This document shows, one piece after another, positions 57,138-64,000 of a stretch of 64,000 nt of DNA. Under the pieces are notes generated by a model. That model worked only from the letters and a program-made list of their open reading frames with translations. It ran no database searches and was not told the DNA's origin. Numbering within the stretch: position 1 is the stretch's first letter; every line of letters starts with the position of its first letter. Source of the stretch: Dermatemys mawii (lineage: Eukaryota; Chordata; Testudines; Dermatemydidae); NCBI GenBank assembly GCA_007922305.1, contig ML677385.1:7962336-8026335 (forward strand), given 5' to 3'. Made by a program: the position numbers and the translations under genes.

Positions 57138-57615
57138 CACCTCTACCCTGATATAACGTGGTCTGATATAACGCGAATTTGAATATAATGTAGTAAAGCT
57201 GCGCTCTGGGGGATGGGGCTGCTTTATCACATTGTATCTGAATTCGTATTACTGCAAGCTGATTCCTCTGTGCCCCTCGGCCCCTGTTACTTGCTGCTCC
57301 CCAGCTCACCTCCGCTCCGCCTCATCCCCAAGCATGCTGCCACTCTGCTTCTCCTCCCTCCCTCCCTCCCTCCCAAGCTTGTCGCACAATACAGCTGATA
57401 GGCACAGGGAGCGATTCCTCTGGTCCCCCCCCTTGGATGGTTAGGGGTTTTGAGGGGTCAGTCAGGTGTGCAAAGTAGGTAGGGGTCAGATAGGGGGTGG
57501 GGCCAGGCTGTTTTGGGAGGCATAGCCTTCCCTACCCCGATATAATGTGGTTTCACTTATAACGCAGTAAGATTTTTTTGGCTCCCGAAGTCCACATTAT
57601 ATTGGGATAGATGTG
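57138..57615. mobile_element. Non-autonomous pogo/Tigger-like element (TA duplication)
   Basis: The left end CACCTCTACCCTGATATAAC is mirrored at the right by TATTGGGATAGATGTG (inverse CACATCTATCCCAATA). TA flanks both sides (57136-57137 and 57616-57617). Several ATATAACG-type words occur near each end. Non-coding; TA targets fit Tc1/mariner/pogo elements. Confidence 0.72.
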
Positions 57616-58238
57616 TATAGTTCACTCACTAATGAAGTGAAAAGGATGGGAAAGGAGTAAGTGGCATTGTTGCTGCTGTCATTTTTTCTCCAAGGCAGTG
57701 TTAACTGGATTGCAGCACATACAAAAAACAACAGATGAGGATAGCAAGAGCAAGAAATAAAAACCCATGGAAAGTTTAATTTTTAATTTCCTGTGTGACT
57801 CTGTTCTGTATATTTCAATGAGACATTTATACCCTCCTCTACCCAGATTTATCCCAGCTGTATTCCCGGACCAGATAGGCCAGGCTGTGTATTGTGAGGT
57901 TACGAAACAGGAGGGTCCTTGCAAGGCTCTGCTAAAATCTAAGGGCCTGATCTGGTGAACTAATCTGGTGATCACTGAGACTCTATTCATGAGTAATGAT
58001 TGGTGAATGTTAGTCTGTTTACGGGAAAGACCCTTAGGCATGATGAATACCTAGTCACATAATAAATATGTTGATAAATTATTTCTGATAGCTTATTTCT
58101 TCTATTTTTAATTTTTACACCAAACCAAGTGAAGAGCCTTAGTGCTCAGTAAAGACTGTTTATATGCAGAGTTTGAAGACTTATTTGCTCAGCCATTTTC
58201 AGATAATTGATCAGCAAAGAAAGTCTTCAGATGTTGTA

Positions 58239-58480
58239 TTAGGAACATAGTAATTGCCATTCTGGATCAGCCCAGTGGTCCATCAAGTCCAGTGTCCTAC
58301 CTCTGACAGTGTCCATTACCAGATGATTCACAAGATGGTGCAAGAAACTCCAGAGTGGTTAATTAAAGAACAGCCTTCCTATAGGGAAAGTTTCTTCCTA
58401 ACCTTTGGTTAGAGGTTGGCTTATGTCCTGAAGCAGGGGATTTCATATCCCATCCAAAGTATATGTGTAGTCGTTCCCCT
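58239..58480. repeat. CR1/L3-type 3'-end fragment
   Basis: GAACATAGTAATTGCCATTCTGGATCAGCCCAGTGGTCCATCAAGTCCAGTGTCC is a CR1-type terminal repeat that I know from turtles and other amniotes. It is non-coding. Confidence 0.7.
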
Positions 58481-59139
58481 AACCCCGCCACACCTTTCAT
58501 TCTTCAGTAGCTTTGAAATGTTGGACTAGGTCTTTAAAATTTCATTCTTTTTAGTGTTTCTTGTGGGTAGTGCTAAAACACAAATACTGTCAACAATCTT
58601 CATCTGTACCTCAAGCTACAATAATACAAATAATAACTAATAATAAAACTGCCATTCTGCCACTTCAGTTATAATCTTGTACTGAATAGACTGTTTTATA
58701 TTTCTCTTGTATCCTTTGGATTGGTGAACTTTGTATTTCCTGTGCCAAGGTGGCCTTTTGTTATTTCTTTTGGCTTCTGGAACAGTGAATGAGGGTATGT
58801 CCTATCTTTTCTTCTTGAACTTTTATAAAAACAAAGTACCCTTTTGTCCAGGTCATATGTATTTACCTATAGTGATTTCACAGCTGTTTTTGAACTGGTC
58901 AATCTCATTGTCATTGTTCCTCTCATAGGCATTAATCTGAAACCTAAATTCACCCTGCATAAATGTGATGTGAAATAATTATCCAGGCATAATAATTCTT
59001 GTGGAGGTTCACATAACTTTGTCATTTATGAAGATAAATGCAAAGGGTGAACTATTGTCATATAATTGGTATGATCTGTATGTGTCCTGCCTCTTTTGTC
59101 AGCTGCTCCTGTTATGTTTTAAATGGGAAGTAATCAACT

Positions 59140-59383
59140 ATTGTTTGTCTACATGAGGAAACTGAATGGAATAGCTACTGAGGAATAAGTTATTATACAA
59201 TAGCTATTCCAGACTATTTTCCTGTGTGGACATTCTATTCCAAAATAAAAGTCAATTCATTCCAGAGTAATTACTGTGCGTTGGAAGTTCTCTAATTATC
59301 CCAAAATGAATGTGATTTTATTCTGGAATAGAATATCTACTTGGGTAGTCTTTCCAAAATATCTGTTCCACACAAGCCCTAAG
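59140..59383. mobile_element. MITE-like repeat rich in GGAATAG words
   Basis: TTTGTCTACATGAGGAAACTG at the left and GTTCCACACAAGCCCTAAG at the right are partly inverse. AATAGCTATTCCAGA and TTCTGGAATAGAATATC recur inside. Non-coding. Confidence 0.6.
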
Positions 59384-62300
59384 AAATGAGATAGAGGAAA
59401 TGATTCCACAATACCTGCAAGAGTGACACCATCAAGGTATCAGACAAGGAAAATGGACTAAATGTCACAACTAATACTTGACTAAAGTGAAAGTAAATAG
59501 GTAGATCTATGTTTATTTCTCACACAACTGCTCTTTAAATACCTCAGCATTGACTTGGTTGACTTTCATTTATTTCAGTACTTGGTGACAGGTTATTTTT
59601 TCCTGAATTAGCAAAAATGAGAAAAGATTCTGATTGATCTTTGGCAGTTCAAAAGTAACCATAAATTAAAAGCTATGTGCACTGTAGGCTAGAAACTTGG
59701 TACTGTACATATGCTTTTTACAGTCATCATTAAGAGGTTAGAACCTATTCAGATATTTAAAATATTGGTTTCCAGTACTGGCACTAAGCTAAGCCGGAGT
59801 TGAGGACGACTGACTACATAAAGTTAAGATAGTGTTGAATACTCAATTATTTCTTAGAATTTTACCTTGAATAGAGATTGATGAAAATGTACTGGATGAA
59901 GTCTTATTTTGTTTAAACTTGTGGATATTGATATATATGGTGTAATGTCTTACATGAGACACATGGCCAATTTCTTTGCTCAAAAAGTTATGAATTGTCA
60001 ATATGATTACTGAAAATCTGTGATGGGTGCAGAAAATCTTGAAAGATAACAAAATAGAAAACAAACATCTCAGGGAATCCATTGCAAGCCCCTTGACAAG
60101 ATTATATATATATTTTCACTGCATCTGAAAAAAGCCCTTAGCTTTTATGTGAAGCAGATAACACCTTTTATATAAACCAATTCATCTTGACACCAATTTG
60201 ATTCTCCATGTTTTTTACATACTGTCATGTGTAAATATTTTTGCATACTTCTCTTCATGTATTTCACATTGTTATTCATTCATTGGTATCACTGTGACTT
60301 AATGGTGAAATGAAAAATCATTGAACCAGAGCTGTGGCAATGACAAGAGTCAACTCCAAGTCCATTCAGCCTCTTGAATTTTCAAAGCACCCACTTGGAA
60401 TTCATTGCATTGTATTATAGAACATTGCTGTTCCAGCACTGTGGCATGTAGGGAATACAAAACTGGCTTTACTGTATTGCATGAAAACCCGTCTTTCTTT
60501 TGTCTTGTCTGAGTGTTGTCTATCTTCTTTGTGTTAAATTTTTTTTATGTGTAAGTATATATGACCTAATTTAATAAGAAGTTTAACTCTTTACATTTTT
60601 GTATCTGTGCTACCGGCATTTATTCTTTAAAAAGATAAGTTGTTTAATTACAAAAAATCAAATTAATAATTAAATTGCTACCTGAGTATGTGACAATTGA
60701 TAATTTACTTGATGACATATTTTGAGGTATCCTAAATTACTTGGTGGTTTTGTCTGGTAGAAGTATCTGTCTATACAGAAGTGTCTATAGAAAATGATCA
60801 ACTTTGCTGAATGAGAAATGCAATTACTTACAGAATATTAAAAAATAGTTTGTATAAGTAGTTACTATAAACACACATTACAACTCTTTCTGAGTCATTT
60901 TCTAATTTTTAGTTAAAATATAAAGTTAGGGACTATCATGCAATATAAATATACAAAAATTCCAGGAAAAAATAGTTAATATTGAGCAACACTGAAATAA
61001 TCTATATTTACTTCAACTAGAAAAACACTGAGGAGGAGGTTTTACTTAGAAAATACAAATGTTAATCTAAAAATTCTAAATTAAGTTTGGGATTTTTGCA
61101 AAAATACCAAAAATACTCCAGTGTACAAAAAGTCACCCAAACAACCTTAGCTCTGCCCCATTAATGGGGTCTTAAGAGAAACCAGCAATTGGGAAAACAT
61201 TGTCTCTCCGTTACATATGTTCTTCTCATTAATGATCATAAAAATGCAAGACATTCCTGGTCTCCAAGAGAACAGGAACAGACTCCTAGACTTCTTTTTC
61301 AGCCATCCTCCAGTCTTCCAAATATGACTTCTTCCTTTTCCCTGCCACCTACTCTAATCTTCTGTTTTCCAGACTACTGCACTTACATTCCAAGTATTCC
61401 TTCTCACAGAGTCCCTCCCATTGTGATTGTCTGCCTCTGACTGCTATGCACATTGCTGCCCACGAGGCAATGCTCACTTTAACGAGTTCTTATAATGCAG
61501 TCATCCAGGTGATGCATGTATGATCAATCTTGTACATGTATATTAGACCAAATCTTGTAGACCTTATGCACATGAGTAACTTTAATTTAATTCCGTGGAA
61601 CAACTCATATGCATAAAGGATTGTTGGATAATGACCTTAAATGTGTATGCTCATTGGGGATGGACCATCTCCTTGTTTGTGTCTTTATAGCATCTGCCAC
61701 AATAGGACCCAAATTCTGATTGAGGCAACTGGGTGTTTCAGAAATATAAATATTTAATGTTAAATGCATGTAAAATGTGTATATACTTAAATATATTTAT
61801 ACACACCTAAAAAGATACCAGTTTATATATTACAAATGTTAAGTGAATTTATACTGATGTTTATGTATTCTCTCAATAACGGTTTTAAGTATCTGTTAAG
61901 TATACCTGTAACACCGTGTGGTACCTCCATAATTTCTGCATGTCATCTCCTCAAATCTGTGAAAATCACTTTTGATGGGTATTTTTGGAAAAGTTGGAAG
62001 TTTTGTATGAATCTGTTTCAGGGGTGTGGTGACTGCCAAAAACATTAGTCAGATTTCTGAAAAATGACAGTTTAAGACCCCTTTTCTCTGGAAATGTTGT
62101 GAATTTCTTTAGATTTTCCAAGAAATTCTATTGTGGGATGAGATAGTATGTGAATCTTCAAGTGGATTTGTTAGTTTTTCAGAGGAAGAGGAGCAGGGCA
62201 GAAATCAAGTTTATAAACCACTTTCAACCTTAGCTGGGTATGGACATACTCTGCTGCCCTAGCTAATTAATTTGTAAAGCTGTGTGCATGTGAACCGAAC

Positions 62301-63653
62301 AGCTACAATTATGTGTGCATGATGTGCATCTTAAAAATATTCCAATGACAGATAAACAGTTTGTTTTTAGTTAGTACTTATGAATGCTTTTGCTATTTTG
62401 TGGTGTTAAAGATTTTATTTTTTAATATGCTCCATTTTTCAAAGCTTGTTCATGAATAACTTAATGAACCTTTCATATAATGATGATTTTTTCTTTGTGT
62501 TTGATATTAAATCAATAGTAGTTCAGTACTGTGGAATGAGAACAAGGTCAGGTTTTAACTGCGGGTTAAATTGTGTTCTTTATTTCTTTTTAGGTTTTTG
62601 CTATTTTTGTTAATTTGTAGTGTCAGTTTTTTAATTGGAAGATTGTTTAGAAAAAAAGTGAAGGCAGTAGTTTGCTTTTTAAAAATCCGTCTTCCTAGAC
62701 ACACTTTGAATCTAGCATAAATAAATACATAATAAACAAGGTAGGGCTTGATCCTGCTGTTTTGCCCAAAGAACTCCAAGTGAAGTCGACAGAAGTTCTG
62801 AGTAGAGATAGACAGCAGGGTTGGGCGTTCATGAGCTGTTGGCAGGATGAAGTAGTCTGTCCTCTTTATAAATGACTAAAGCCCACAAATAGGCTCATTG
62901 GTCTTGAGTGGGCCTACAAAACATGTATTTTTGTAATCTCTACTTCAAACTGAATTGATACTGTCGTTCCAACCACTATGTTCAGAGCCAGCCTGAGGAC
63001 TCCTGGCAAGATTAGTACACATCCCAAATGTAACAGGAGGGAGAAGGGAGACATCTTTAGCCCATCTTTGCTGCAAACTCCTGATGCAGCAATTCAGAAG
63101 ATCTGTTCATTCCTTTTAATGCTAGCAATAAGTTCACATCTGTTCCTGTTTTCTAGACCGTCTTCACAAAGAAAATGACTAGAAACATACTTTCTTTATT
63201 CAAGTGAAAGCTGGAAAATCTCCTTTACATTTCAAAGCCTCCACAAACTAGGGAGAACTGTGACCTTCCTGGGACTTAAAGGCCTACTCTGAAAAGGTCT
63301 GGGATATATATGTAGGAAACCTCCTCCATGGTTCTGTGGTTGGCCACAGTTTCAGGTCTTGCATTCTGTGTCTTGGTCCCTCTCTCCGACACTGTTACTA
63401 TTTGATGATCCAAAGATAGCTTGGAGTCTCCAGGGACCCTTGAGTTACAGATGTCCATCACAAATATTGGATATACACTCTCAGTCAGAGGGGGTCAGAC
63501 AATCTCAGCTTTTTTCTCAGGCAGTCTTCCTAATAGTAAAATATAGCCAACTTGTTCTCATCCAGGACTCAATTCCTGGGAAATACGCTCAGCTGTACTC
63601 TGAATTAATTAGATTGCACAAACCCACTGAGAGGTTCATACTGTGATGTGTCA

Positions 63654-63947
63654 GACTACATCTATACTCCAAGCTAACGGTGTGATTTCCCAGCTTGTGT
63701 GCACATACTTGGAGTAGTTTGAGAGCCAGCATGAGTGTATATAGCTGCAATAATGCGGGCAACAGCAGCATGGCTTAGTCGTGCTGCATACAAATCTACC
63801 TGAAGCCAGTGAGTATGTACTCGCTGCTGCCTGTGCTACCATGGCTTCCTATTATTTGTACTTTTGGGAGCTCTCGTTGAGCTATCATGAGTATGTGTAC
63901 CTGAGCAGGGGAATTACACCCTTAGCTTGTAGTGTAGATATAGCCTT
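63654..63947. mobile_element. MITE-like inverted repeat at window end
   Basis: GACTACATCTATACTCCAAGCTAACGGTGTGA at the left pairs with TACACCCTTAGCTTGTAGTGTAGATATAGCCTT at the right (about 33 bp, a few mismatches). No recognised protein. A turtle repeat family with CTACATCTACACT-type ends. Confidence 0.75.
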
Positions 63948-64000
63948 AGAAATACTTAAAAATGGTGGATATAGTGGGCCAGATTCAGCCCTCAGTCCAC

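Larger units (their letters stand above)
56065..64000. other. Intron after exon 10, to the window end
   Basis: It contains a pogo/Tigger-like element (57138-57615), a CR1-type piece (58239-58480), two MITE-like repeats (59140-59383 and 63654-63947) and the start of a GGCCAGATTC palindromic repeat at 63976. A CCCT tract lies at 57353-57374. In 56065-57130, 57620-58235, 58485-59135 and 59390-63650 I found no exon of the required phase and nothing else to name. Confidence 0.55.

Noticed and set aside
59578..59636. Possible exon after TTTATTTCAG
   Set aside because: The frame meets a stop with no usable donor before it.
62180..62208. Possible exon after GTTTTTCAG (acidic EEEEQG-like frame)
   Set aside because: The donor would be GTTTAT and the exon under 30 bp; not credible without RNA.
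1..64000. CRISPR arrays, bacterial operons, tRNA or rRNA genes
   Set aside because: No regularly spaced repeats, no ribosome-site-led gene runs and no cloverleaf that I could recognise; the window is vertebrate intronic DNA.

Overview
This is nuclear DNA of an amniote vertebrate, most likely a turtle. It is AT-rich, has no long intact reading frame, shows GT-AG exons set in multi-kilobase introns, and carries a repeat mixture that I know from turtle genomes: CR1 LINEs, a DIRS-type tyrosine-recombinase retrotransposon, an RTE-like LINE, many hAT transposons and short inverted-repeat elements. The species call is an inference from this mixture, since no database search could be run.

The whole window appears to lie inside one plus-strand gene. 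I can place ten exons (3144-3294, 9999-10087, 15035-15108, 21589-21711, 27527-27785, 32738-32820, 35053-35198, 45913-46021, 49068-49294, 55881-56064). Every junction is GT-AG and every intron phase fits the next exon, so they join into one open frame of 481 whole codons. The product looks like the C-terminal half of CFAP47 (formerly CXorf22/CXorf59/CHDC2), a large ASH/PapD-like-domain protein of motile cilia and the sperm flagellum. Neither end of the gene is in the window. The fifth exon was placed mainly because the phases of its neighbours demanded it.

The introns are a layered archive of transposition. CR1 copies lie at 5238-5990, 11026-12075, 17171-20240 and 25496-25660 (all minus) and at 23750-24390, 26680-27190 and 49940-50650 (plus). 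Six hAT elements with 8-bp target duplications sit at 1760-2068, 11114-11813, 17224-17939, 25898-26424, 28507-31805 and 50299-50613. The fifth of these still shows a decayed transposase. All twelve duplicated octamers have TA at positions 4-5, the signature of the Buster branch of hATs. Two unrelated hATs hit the very same octamer of the CR1 3' end.

Other elements are an RTE-like LINE with an inverted 5' part (7385-9440), an internally deleted DIRS element (about 12520-14755), two solo LTRs with clean duplications (35420-36118 with ATGTG; 38245-38733 with GTAC, nested in another hAT), a pair of TAGGGTGACCA inverted-repeat elements (28381-28503 and 36373-38061), a pogo/Tigger-like element (57138-57615) and several MITE-like inverted repeats. 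I saw no RNA gene, CRISPR array or second host gene.
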